This document shows, piece by piece, positions 24,223 to 31,810 of a stretch of 64,000 nucleotides of DNA. Source of the stretch: PLA3 sp964592235 (GTDB lineage: Bacteria; Planctomycetota; Phycisphaerae; UBA1845; UTPLA1); NCBI GenBank assembly GCA_964592235.1, contig CAZQCF010000011.1:1-64000 (forward strand). Direction: 5' to 3'. The translations under genes and the position numbers were made by a program. The notes beneath the pieces were generated by a model. It was given only the letters and a program-made list of their open reading frames with translations, was not told where the DNA came from and did not search any database. The stretch's first letter is position 1. Every line of letters starts with the position of its first letter.

Positions 24223-25563
24223 TCAGGTGGCAAGCGATACGGCGAGAACGACCAGCACGAGCAGGACAACCAGCCCGATCGCGCCGAGCATGATGGCGTG
24301 GTCCTGCGCCTGGGCCTTGCGCCGCGCCTCGGCATAGGGGATGCGCGTGAAACTGACCATCGTGTAAAGCGGTGTGTACGAGCCGGGCAGCAGCGTGTGC
24401 AGCGTGCGCTCCAGCTTCTTCTTCGCGTGAAACGCGCGCGACGCCGTCTTGTCTCGCATCTCGACGAAGTTCTCTATCGCCAGGTCCGCCAGCGCATCGG
24501 TATTCGGCTTGCGAAGCGCCTCGTACTCGGCGAACGCGAGGCCGTAGTCCGGCGCGAACCGCTCCATGCACGCGGTCAGGGCGACGCAGTCCTCGAATGC
24601 GGCATTCATCCCCTGGCCGTAGAACGGAACAACGGCGTGGCAGGCATCGCCGACCAGCGCGACTTTGTCGCGATAATGCCACGGAGCGCACCGCACCGTG
24701 ACCATCGAGCCGGTGGGATTGTCGCGAAAATCCTTGAGCAGCGTCGGCATCAGGGGCACGGCATCGGGGAACTGCGAATCAAAAAATCGACGCACGTCGT
24801 CGTCGGTGCGGATCGCCGCGCAGCTCGACGGGCCTTCAAACGGCCAGAACAGCGTACACGTGAAAGACCCGTCCGGGTTCGGCAGGGCGATCATCATGAA
24901 GCTGCGCCGCGGCCAGATGTGCAACGCGTGTTTCTCCATCGCGAAGCCGCCGCCGGCGACGGGGGGGATGGTCAGCTCCTTGTAGCCGTGCCGCAGGTAG
25001 CTCTGTGAGTAATCGAAGCGATTCAGCTTCTGCATCGCGCCGCGCACGGCGGAGAAGGCGCCGTCGACGCCGATGACGATCCGGCCGGTCGACTCAATCT
25101 CCGCGTTTGTTTCGGTGTTGACGATCCGTGCCCGCGGGGCGTCGAGGTCCACATCGACGCAGCGATGGTTGAAATGCACGCGCACGCCGGCGTGCTTTCG
25201 CGCGGCGTCCAGCGCGATCGTGTTCAGCGCCCCGCGCCCAATCGAGTTGATGCACCGCGACGGGTCTTTGTCGTAGGGCTGGAAGATCGTCTGACCGCTC
25301 ACGGCGTGGATCATCCGACCGCGCATGGGGATAGCGCTTCGCAGGACTTCATCGGCAAGACCGATGCGCTCCAGGGCGTCGATACCGCGCGTCGACAAGG
25401 CGAGATTGATCGACCGCCCGCCGACAAGGTTGCCCGCGTGCGGATCGGGCCGCCGCTCGTAAAGATCGAGTTCGTATCCGGCCTTGCCGAGGTGCGCGGC
25501 CAGCAGCGCGCCGGCCAATCCGCTGCCGATAAGCGTGAGGGGAGGTTTATCGCCGTTTGCCAT
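24223..25563 (-). CDS. kmo: Kynurenine 3-monooxygenase with C-terminal membrane anchor
   Basis: An FAD-dependent hydroxylase that makes 3-hydroxykynurenine from kynurenine with NADPH and O2. Motifs are the FAD-binding LTLIGSGLAGALLAAHLGKAGY (about residues 9-30), GRSINLALSTRGIDAL, the DG motif IVIGVDGAFSAVR, and GDACHAVVPFYGQGMNAAFEDC. The 446-residue protein ends with a long hydrophobic helix (about residues 424-445, MLGAIGLVVLLVLVVLAVSLA), so it is likely tail-anchored in the membrane. It is the first gene of kmo-kynA. The ATG at 25563 lies 8 nt after a TACAAT box. Confidence 0.95.
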   Translation of the reverse strand: MANGDKPPLTLIGSGLAGALLAAHLGKAGYELDLYERRPDPHAGNLVGGRSINLALSTRGIDALERIGLADEVLRSAIPMRGRMIHAVSGQTIFQPYDKDPSRCINSIGRGALNTIALDAARKHAGVRVHFNHRCVDVDLDAPRARIVNTETNAEIESTGRIVIGVDGAFSAVRGAMQKLNRFDYSQSYLRHGYKELTIPPVAGGGFAMEKHALHIWPRRSFMMIALPNPDGSFTCTLFWPFEGPSSCAAIRTDDDVRRFFDSQFPDAVPLMPTLLKDFRDNPTGSMVTVRCAPWHYRDKVALVGDACHAVVPFYGQGMNAAFEDCVALTACMERFAPDYGLAFAEYEALRKPNTDALADLAIENFVEMRDKTASRAFHAKKKLERTLHTLLPGSYTPLYTMVSFTRIPYAEARRKAQAQDHAIMLGAIGLVVLLVLVVLAVSLAT

Positions 25564-25571
25564 GCGGGTGG

Positions 25572-25600
25572 ATTGTAACGGAGCCGGCCGCCGATCCCAG
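25572..25600 (-). promoter_or_regulatory. Promoter of kmo-kynA, leaderless
   Basis: On the minus strand TACAAT (25577-25572) ends 8 nt before the kmo ATG. The -35 region at 17-bp spacing is weak (CTGGGA). No Shine-Dalgarno site precedes the ATG. Confidence 0.4.
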
Positions 25601-25760
25601 CCCACGCGCGCGAACACCGCCGATCTGATTCCCGAGTGCCCGTCAAAGACCGCCGTAGGCGGACGAGCCGGCGTCCGCGATCCCCATCGGTTGCGAACGC
25701 ACTGCAGAGTTGAGCAGGGACTGAAACTCGCCTAGCCTTTGCAAACAGACAAGCCCCTTC

Positions 25761-26741
25761 ATGGAGCATGCGTTGCCGTCGACTGAACAGATTCCGCCCC
25801 CATTGACCGCTCCGGATGCGGTCGTGGACCATGACGTGATCTGCGTGGACTGCGGATACAACCTGCGCGGCTTGAGCGTGACAGGACTGTGCCCGGAGTG
25901 CGGGCGCGACATCCAGCTATCGATGCAGGGCAATTTCCTGCGATACGCCAATGCTGAGTGGGTAGCGCGCGTTTCGAGAGGGGCGGATTTCGTCATTGCC
26001 GGCATCGCCCTTGCCTCCATGTTGAGCGGGATTCTCTTCACGCTCCTCACGACGGGCGACATATCAGCAGTTGTCTTTCGGCATTTGCTGTTGAGCGTCT
26101 TCGTCCTTCCAACAATCGGCCTCTGGATGCTGACGACGCTTGATCCAGTCGCGCGAGTGGGAGAAGGTTTGCTATCCCATCGAAAAATCGTTCGCTTCAC
26201 GACCCTGGTGGCTCTTGCATGTCCCTCCGCGATTGTTTTCTTGCTCTCGTTCACGGGCAAGCCCGTTTCGTTTGCGTACTTCATTTATCTAACAGCAATC
26301 GGCAATCAATTGGTCTTGGTGTTTGCACTGGTTCAGTACTTAGACACTCTTGCACTGCGCATTCCGGACCAAGCACTCGCAAACATGTGCAGGGGAACAA
26401 CGAGGGGATGGGGTTTTGTCGCTGCCTCAGCCGGATTGCTGACCGCAGCGGTAATACTTCGTGCAAACCAGATCAACGTGCCTTCAATCCTCCTGACCTT
26501 CCTCAATGCCGGTGGAGGCTGCGGCGCACTGCTTGGCGCATTGATAATGTCCATCGTGACACTCATTCTTCTCATCAAGACGCGTCATGCGATTCAGGAC
26601 GAGGCGAGGCTGGCTCGCACGAACCGCGAGCACGGCTTTTCCGCGGCTTCGCTCACCGATTCCACTGCATCGCATCCGCCAGCGGCTTCTTCACCAGGTC
26701 CGGCACTTGGCAGCCCTCCGCCGGATAACCCACGGGGATAA
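25761..26741 (+). CDS. Zinc-ribbon multi-pass membrane protein (paralogue 1)
   Basis: 326 residues of unknown function. A zinc ribbon with Cys28, Cys31, Cys44 and Cys47 (VDCGYNLRGL ... CPEC) is followed by about six membrane segments and a Pro/Ser-rich tail. The C-x2-CGYNLRGL ribbon is frequent in planctomycete membrane proteins. A paralogue lies at 27720-28592 with the same layout and shared pieces (GNFLRYANAEWV against GDFLKFCDPDWV, LALRIPDQALA against MALRIPNTKLA). The membrane-domain DNA is much poorer in GC than its surroundings (about 40% in 26281-26340 by hand count). The 3' end overlaps the nitroreductase by 89 bp on the opposite strand. Confidence 0.75.
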   Translation: MEHALPSTEQIPPPLTAPDAVVDHDVICVDCGYNLRGLSVTGLCPECGRDIQLSMQGNFLRYANAEWVARVSRGADFVIAGIALASMLSGILFTLLTTGDISAVVFRHLLLSVFVLPTIGLWMLTTLDPVARVGEGLLSHRKIVRFTTLVALACPSAIVFLLSFTGKPVSFAYFIYLTAIGNQLVLVFALVQYLDTLALRIPDQALANMCRGTTRGWGFVAASAGLLTAAVILRANQINVPSILLTFLNAGGGCGALLGALIMSIVTLILLIKTRHAIQDEARLARTNREHGFSAASLTDSTASHPPAASSPGPALGSPPPDNPRG

Positions 26742-27315
26742 GCAGATACGGCTTCTCATTCTCCGGACGGCGACAAATGTCTCGCAAAAAGTTCATCGGG
26801 CTGGGCGTGTGCGTCAACGTCGCCAGCCCCAGCGCGTGGCACGCCATCAGGAAAAACCCCGCCGCAAGGCCCGTGCTCTCAATCGGGTAATAATTCTTCA
26901 GCCGCCGGCCGCCTGACTCCTCCCAGTCCACCCGAAACAGCACCACCAGCCACGGGGCCACTTCCAGAAACGGCTTCTCCCACGTCGTGCCGATCGGTTC
27001 CAGCGCGTCCAGCCATTCCTGCGGCATGCGGTGGTCGTAGCTCTCGCGCTCCTCGGCCTCCGCCGCAATGCGAATCTCGCGCTTGATTGCGGGGTCATCC
27101 ATCGCCACAAACCGCCAAGGCTTGCGGTTGGCCCCCGACGGCGCGCTGTGCCCCGCCGCCAGCGCCAGCTCCAGCACCTCGCGCGGTACTGGCCTCGGCG
27201 AGAAATCGCGGCAGCTTCGGCGGCCTTCCAGTTCGGCGAGTAATTCGCGGCCGCGGTGCAGTTGCCACGCGACGTCACGCGCAGGGAGAGAGTAGGGAAT
27301 CAGTTTCGGCGGCAC
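26653..27315 (-). CDS. Nitroreductase family flavoprotein
   Basis: An FMN-dependent oxidoreductase of 220 residues. The N-terminal FMN phosphate contacts appear as LEGRRSCRDFSPRPVPREVLELAL, then AGHSAPSGANRKPWRFV. The middle has ESTGLAAGFFLMACHALGLATLTHTP, and the end KPYLLIPVGYPAEG, as in the nitroreductase family. The substrate is unknown; iodotyrosine deiodinase-like and quinone-reducing members look alike. It starts at a GTG. It converges with the zinc-ribbon protein, overlapping its 3' end. Confidence 0.88.
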   Translation of the reverse strand: MPPKLIPYSLPARDVAWQLHRGRELLAELEGRRSCRDFSPRPVPREVLELALAAGHSAPSGANRKPWRFVAMDDPAIKREIRIAAEAEERESYDHRMPQEWLDALEPIGTTWEKPFLEVAPWLVVLFRVDWEESGGRRLKNYYPIESTGLAAGFFLMACHALGLATLTHTPSPMNFLRDICRRPENEKPYLLIPVGYPAEGCQVPDLVKKPLADAMQWNR

Positions 27316-27436
27316 ATGGCACCTCGTTTCGCAGAGTCGCGATCTTCACGCCATGCTACGGCGCGGCGCCGTGCAATCGCAATGCTGTTCTCCATACGTG
27401 TTGCGTGCTGGGTTGCCTGGAACCGGTTTCAAAACT

Positions 27437-27538
27437 CCTCTCCCCTTGGGGGAGGGGTCGGGTGAGGGGGAAAAGTAGTTCAAACGAAATGATTCACCCT
27501 CACCCCAACCCTCTCCCTGGAAAGGAGAGGGAGTTCTG
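27437..27538. repeat. Inverted CCTCACCCC-type intergenic repeat
   Basis: TCCCCTTGGGGGAGGGGTCGG...GTGAGGGG is mirrored by CCTCACCCCAACCCTCTCCC...GGAGAGGG, giving imperfect arms of about 35 bp around an AT-rich centre near 27475-27495. Such G/C-rich inverted repeats are common mobile-like filler elements in high-GC genomes. No gene is in this stretch. Confidence 0.65.
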
Positions 27539-27552
27539 AGACAGCTTGTAGT

Positions 27553-27577
27553 GTGCCACTGCTTCAAGCAGTGGCAC
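27553..27577. repeat. Dispersed palindrome, full 25-bp copy
   Basis: GTGCCACTGCTT and AAGCAGTGGCAC flank a single C, giving a perfect 12+1+12 palindrome. This is the longest form of the family also seen at 6075, 6140 and 57828. Confidence 0.8.
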
Positions 27578-27615
27578 GAGAGCGGAACCCACTCCCTGAC
27601 GGTCGCGGCTCGGTT

Positions 27616-27648
27616 CGATTCCGCCGCATGACTGCGGCGGCTCGGATT
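27616..27648. repeat. 33-bp repeat, copy 1, upstream of zinc-ribbon paralogue 2
   Basis: The 33-bp sequence begins CGATTCCGCCGCATGACTGC and ends GGCTCGGATT. It contains the palindrome CCGCCGCATGACTGCGGCGG. An identical copy is at 28665-28697, on the other side of the gene. Confidence 0.8.
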
Positions 27649-27719
27649 TCGGACCGGCGTTGACGGCGGATTCCTGTCTTTATACGATTTCCGATTCTGA
27701 CGGGCTGGGAGTTCCTGCA

Positions 27720-28592
27720 TTGAGCGGTATTCCAACGCACGCAAAGGCGATACCGTTCGACGAAGCCGGCATGATCGCGACGGACGTGCCCTGCATCAAA
27801 TGCGGCTACAACCTCCGCGGGCTGGATGAGGGCCGCGTGTGCCCCGAATGTGGCACAGCGGTCGGTCGGTCATTGCGCGGCGATTTTCTCAAGTTCTGCG
27901 ATCCCGACTGGGTGGGGACCGTCGCGTCGGGCCTGAACTGGGTCATGGCTGGAATCGCCATCGGTTTCGTCGGTGGTCTGATCACCGGCGTGCTGACCCG
28001 GCAGGGCGTGGCGCCGCCGGCGCTCTTTCAGGGGTTCATCCTGTTGTTGAGCCTCGTCCCGCTCATCGGCTACTGGAGATTGACCGCTCCGGATCCCGCC
28101 GCGACGCCGGATCAGGGAATCACCGCGCGCCGACTGGTTCGCGTGACGCAGGTGCTCGGCTTTGGTCTGGGCTTTCTGACGAACACCGAGCTTCTCGCGG
28201 GTCAGGAGCCGGCGGAAGAACTCGTCGGGATTGTGTCCGGGGTCAATCTTGTCATTTTCTTCTTCGCCGTGCTGATTTATCTGCGACGAATGGCGCTTCG
28301 GATTCCGAACACCAAGCTGGCTTCGTCCTGCCGGACCATCATGTGGGGATGGGTGATTCTGGCGCTCGTCGGAATCGGCGGAGCGGTTGTTGCGGAAACA
28401 CTCGGCAGAGGCGGCGGCGGCGGGATGGGCGCGGGCGAGGCGATCTTGTGCTCGACAATCATCGCAACGCCGATTTTCCTGATCTTGAGTCTGATTCTCG
28501 CGCTGCGGCTGCGCCGAGCCTTCGCCGACGAGGCGAAGCTCGCCCGCGCGACCTGGGCCGCGGGCATCGCCCGGCCGATCGCGGCAATGTAA
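27720..28592 (+). CDS. Zinc-ribbon multi-pass membrane protein (paralogue 2)
   Basis: About 290 residues of unknown function, with a ribbon (CIKCGYNLRGL ... VCPECG) followed by about six hydrophobic segments, a Gly-rich linker (GRGGGGGMGAG) and a final membrane helix. It is laid out like paralogue 1 at 25761, but its GC content is typical of the region. The start is uncertain. TTG at 27720 is chosen because GGGAG lies 9 nt upstream and it gives the same ribbon offset as the paralogue. TTG at 27660 and ATG at 27771 are alternatives. Identical 33-bp repeats flank the gene. Confidence 0.7.
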   Translation: MSGIPTHAKAIPFDEAGMIATDVPCIKCGYNLRGLDEGRVCPECGTAVGRSLRGDFLKFCDPDWVGTVASGLNWVMAGIAIGFVGGLITGVLTRQGVAPPALFQGFILLLSLVPLIGYWRLTAPDPAATPDQGITARRLVRVTQVLGFGLGFLTNTELLAGQEPAEELVGIVSGVNLVIFFFAVLIYLRRMALRIPNTKLASSCRTIMWGWVILALVGIGGAVVAETLGRGGGGGMGAGEAILCSTIIATPIFLILSLILALRLRRAFADEAKLARATWAAGIARPIAAM

Positions 28593-28664
28593 GGTGGGCA
28601 CGGCCCACCATTTGGTATCGCGTCGCGCTGTCGTGGTAGGCGGTGCCCACCCTGTACCGCGGAT

Positions 28665-28697
28665 CGATTCCGCCGCATGACTGCGGCGGCTCGGATT
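28665..28697. repeat. 33-bp repeat, copy 2, downstream of zinc-ribbon paralogue 2
   Basis: Identical to 27616-27648 and in the same orientation. It is preceded by a GGTGGGCACGGCCCACC-type inverted repeat (28593-28655) and followed by short TTTTTGACTTTTTGACG-like tandem bases (28704-28738). The 28593-28742 gap has no gene. Confidence 0.8.
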
Positions 28698-28742
28698 CAT
28701 CGTTTCGACTTTTTGACTTTTTGACGTTTCGACGTTTTTCCA

Positions 28743-29702
28743 TCATAGGTCCGGCGCGGGCGGAACCCAGATGCCCCCGGCGTTCTGGCCGTGGATCAAC
28801 GCCAGCACGATCAGCGGCTGATGCACCGCCTGGCGAAGCAATTCGCCCATCAGCACGAACGGCGTGAACATGGCCGTGACGATCGCGCGCGTCAGGCCGA
28901 TGACGACGTTCACGAGCGCCTCGACCACCACACCAATGATCTTGCCCATGAGTTGCACCATGACGTAGCCGAGGCTGGCGAACGCGTAGATGTACGTCGG
29001 CCCCCAGAAAAGCGCGATGAGCTGCGCCGTGGCGGCGTCCTTGCCGGCGACGTTTTGCACAACCGTCGCGATATCGCGCCCCGCGATTAATCTCGACACG
29101 TCGGCGGAAGTCGGGCCGCCGTCGACGCGCTTGATCCGCCCGCCCGGGTCTTCGGGCGGCGCTTCGTCGGAGACATCCAACCCCAGCAGCGCCTTGATTT
29201 CCTGCGCGAGTTGCTCCGCCGCCTCCGCCAGGTCGGCGTCGAACGAAATCGTCTGAACCTTGTCCGCGTCGTCCAGCGCGGCGAACGTTAGCGTTGCCGT
29301 GCCCTTCAGCCGCGTGGCCGTCCGCTCGGTGTAAGTCACGTCGATGCGGCTGCCGTCCGGCCCGACGGCTTTACTCGGCAGACCGCCGTCGAGTTCGAGT
29401 TGCGTCACGTTGCCATCGGGGTCGGTGAAGACCGCGCCGGTGACCTCGTTGATGCTGCCGTCGGGTTTGAAGCTGCCGAAGGCGAACGCACTGGAACCGT
29501 CGGCGAGGTTGATGCCGCCGAGAACATTGCTGGCGAGGTTGGAGTTGATGAGCAGACCGAACGAACCGCCACCACCGCCGCCACCCAGAAACTGACCGAG
29601 ATTGAGCGTGGAGCAGCCCGGCGCGCCGGCGATCAGCGTGCCCATGAGAACCGACGTGACAACGTGGCCGCGAAACGTGGCAGGAAAGGAAGACCATCGC
29701 AT
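28743..29702 (-). CDS. Lipoprotein with hydrophobic C-terminal segments, unknown function
   Basis: 319 residues. The N-terminus has a signal peptide ending in LIAGAPGC, a plausible lipobox, then a poly-Gly linker (FLGGGGGGGSFG). A beta-rich region with TFAALDDADKVQTISFDADL follows. The last 100 residues contain helical hydrophobic stretches (YIYAFASLGYVMVQLMGKIIGVVVEALVNVVIG-like, partly amphipathic). No known domain was recognised. GGAG lies 9-10 nt upstream of the ATG. It is divergent from the ABC operon. Confidence 0.65.
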   Translation of the reverse strand: MRWSSFPATFRGHVVTSVLMGTLIAGAPGCSTLNLGQFLGGGGGGGSFGLLINSNLASNVLGGINLADGSSAFAFGSFKPDGSINEVTGAVFTDPDGNVTQLELDGGLPSKAVGPDGSRIDVTYTERTATRLKGTATLTFAALDDADKVQTISFDADLAEAAEQLAQEIKALLGLDVSDEAPPEDPGGRIKRVDGGPTSADVSRLIAGRDIATVVQNVAGKDAATAQLIALFWGPTYIYAFASLGYVMVQLMGKIIGVVVEALVNVVIGLTRAIVTAMFTPFVLMGELLRQAVHQPLIVLALIHGQNAGGIWVPPAPDL

Positions 29703-30125
29703 GGAAGTCGACTCCGTTCGAGGGCGAGGTGACGGAAAGTATCGCCCGGGCGATTCGATTCAGCAAGCGAACCGCGCGAAACAGCCGGCGGCGTGCAAGC
29801 ACCCATGCGACCTGTAACAAGATCGTAAACCTCGTGAATCCGGCTCCACTCGGCGACCGAATTCCCCGCGCCGATTCGGTCTTGCGTTAGTGAGTTAAAT
29901 GTCGCATATTCCGCGAGTTGGACGCGGTAGTTAAAGGGCTGCGACGGGCCAGGTCGAGCGGTTGGCCGATCTGTGGAACCCGCCGTGAACGGTGCTGGCG
30001 CCCGCTGATGTAACACTTGGCGCGCGGCGCGTGAAACGACAAAACTATTGACCGATTGACGAAGGACGCCTGCCGGGTTTCTCAGTCGCGCGGGCACACT
30101 TACCACAACCGGTATTGGACGTGAC
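29703..30125. other. 423-bp divergent intergenic region
   Basis: It separates the lipoprotein from the ABC operon and must hold promoters for both. A weak candidate is TTGCGT with CATATT at 17-bp spacing near 29882-29910. No gene, strong terminator or repeat was seen. Confidence 0.4.
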
Positions 30126-31094
30126 ATGATTCGCGTACAGAACCTCACTAAACAGTACGGTCAACGCCGAGCCGTGAACGGCATTTCGTTTTCCATCGAG
30201 GAAGGCGAGATCGTCGGTTTCCTCGGCCCCAACGGCGCGGGTAAGACGACCACCATGCGCATCCTGACGTGCTACATGCCGGCGACCAGCGGCAGCGCGT
30301 CGATCGGCGGGCACGATGTCTTCACCGAATCGCTCGCCGTGCGGCGCATCGTTGGCTACCTGCCCGAAAGCACGCCGCTGGACATGAACATGCGCGTGCG
30401 GGAGTACCTGACGTTTCGCGGGAAGATTCGCGGGCTGGATCGCTCCGCGCGGGCCAGCGCGATTCACCGCGTGGTCGAGACCTGCTGGCTGGGTGATTTC
30501 ATCGACCGCCCGATTCACCAGTTGAGCAAGGGCATGAAGCAGCGCGTGGGCCTGGCCGATGCGCTGCTGCACGATCCGAAAGTGCTCATTCTCGACGAAC
30601 CGACAATCGGCCTCGACCCGACGCAGATTCGCGAGACGCGCAATCTGATCCAGCACCTTGCAAAGCGACACACCGTGCTGCTCTCCAGTCACATTCTCCC
30701 CGAGGTCGAGGCGACCTGTCAGCGGACGATCATCATCGCCGGCGGGCGGATCGTGGCGAGCGGTTCGCCCGCGGAATTGAAGGAGCGCATCCGCGGCGGC
30801 TCGCGGCTGATCGCAGAGGTCTCCGGCCCGGAGAAGGAAATCGAAACCGCGCTCGGGGCGGTCGATGGCGTCAGCCGCGTCTCGCGCGAGTCGGACAACG
30901 GCTGGCACCGCGTGACGATTGAGTCGCGCGTCAACAGCGACCCGCGCGAGGAGATTTTCAAAGTGGTGAAGCAAAAGGGCTGGAGCCTGCGCGAGCTGCG
31001 GCTTGAAGTGGGCAGCCTGGAAGAATTCTTCGTGCAGATCGTCGCGCAGCAAGCCCAGGAGCAGAAAGCCGCGCGGCGGGAGGTGCAGTCGTAA
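30126..31094 (+). CDS. ABC transporter ATPase, GldA-like
   Basis: 322 residues with Walker A GPNGAGKTT (about residues 38-46), signature LSKGMKQR, Walker B KVLILDEPTIGLDP and the H-loop SSHILPEVE, then a C-terminal regulatory extension. It belongs to the ABC-2 exporter class. With the next genes it forms the arrangement ATPase - permease - GldG-like - DUF4340 protein, known from gliding Bacteroidetes (GldAFG) but widespread in non-gliders where the cargo is unknown. It ends where the permease ATG begins (1-bp overlap). Confidence 0.88.
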   Translation: MIRVQNLTKQYGQRRAVNGISFSIEEGEIVGFLGPNGAGKTTTMRILTCYMPATSGSASIGGHDVFTESLAVRRIVGYLPESTPLDMNMRVREYLTFRGKIRGLDRSARASAIHRVVETCWLGDFIDRPIHQLSKGMKQRVGLADALLHDPKVLILDEPTIGLDPTQIRETRNLIQHLAKRHTVLLSSHILPEVEATCQRTIIIAGGRIVASGSPAELKERIRGGSRLIAEVSGPEKEIETALGAVDGVSRVSRESDNGWHRVTIESRVNSDPREEIFKVVKQKGWSLRELRLEVGSLEEFFVQIVAQQAQEQKAARREVQS

Positions 31095-31810
31095 TGCGAA
31101 ACGTGGTTCCATTGGCCCAGCGCGAACTGGCGGCGAGCTTCTACTCGCCCGTGGCGTACATCGTCGCCGCGGTGTTTCTCTTCGCGACGGGTTACCTGTT
31201 CATGACACGCACGCTGGTCGAGGGCGGCGAGGCGACCATGCGCGTGCTCTTCGACGGCATCGCCATCCTGCTCATCTTCGCCGTGCCGATGCTGACCATG
31301 CGGCTGCTGGCGGATGAATTCGCATCCGGCACGATCGAAGCGCTGATGACCGCCCCCGTTACCGACGTGGAAGTCGTCCTCGGCAAGTTCCTCGGCGTCA
31401 TGGCCTTCTTCGCCGCCTTGATCGTCAGCACGGCCGTGTATGCCATCATCCTCATGATGCACGGCGGGCGCGACTTGGGCGCGATCTTGTACGGGTATCT
31501 CGGCATGTTCCTGCTGGGGTCGTTCTACGTGTCGGTCGGCCTGTTCGCCAGCGCGATCACGCGGTATCAGTTGGTGGCGGCGCTCGTGGGCATTGCGATG
31601 CTGGGGCTGCTGACGACGGCGGTGGACTACTTCGCGGGCCTGGCGGGTGGTGATTGGCGCTCGACGTTGAGCTACGTCAACGTGCTGCACCACTTCGAGG
31701 ATTTCAGCAAGGGTCTCTTCGACACGCAATCAATCGTTTTCTTTGTCGCCGCCACGCTGTTTTTCCTGTTCCTGGCGGTCAAGGTTCTGGAGTCGCGCAG
31801 ATGGCGGTAA
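31094..31810 (+). CDS. ABC-2 type permease, GldF-like
   Basis: 238 residues with six predicted membrane helices, starting MRNVVPLAQRELAASFYSPVAYIVAAVFLF. The short loop MRLLADEFASGTIEALMTAPVTDVEVVLGKFLG is the coupling-helix motif typical of ABC-2 permeases. It is the membrane partner of the upstream ATPase. Its stop overlaps the next gene by 10 bp. Confidence 0.87.
   Translation: MRNVVPLAQRELAASFYSPVAYIVAAVFLFATGYLFMTRTLVEGGEATMRVLFDGIAILLIFAVPMLTMRLLADEFASGTIEALMTAPVTDVEVVLGKFLGVMAFFAALIVSTAVYAIILMMHGGRDLGAILYGYLGMFLLGSFYVSVGLFASAITRYQLVAALVGIAMLGLLTTAVDYFAGLAGGDWRSTLSYVNVLHHFEDFSKGLFDTQSIVFFVAATLFFLFLAVKVLESRRWR

Noticed and set aside
23275..25008. A 577-residue plus-strand reading frame over kynA and kmo
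   Set aside because: It is antisense to two strongly supported genes and its composition is the Arg/Gly/Val-rich pattern of a shadow frame in high-GC DNA.
27607..27648. tRNA-like GGTTCGATTCC sequence
   Set aside because: The T-loop-like string belongs to the 33-bp repeat; no acceptor, D or anticodon stems can be drawn around it.
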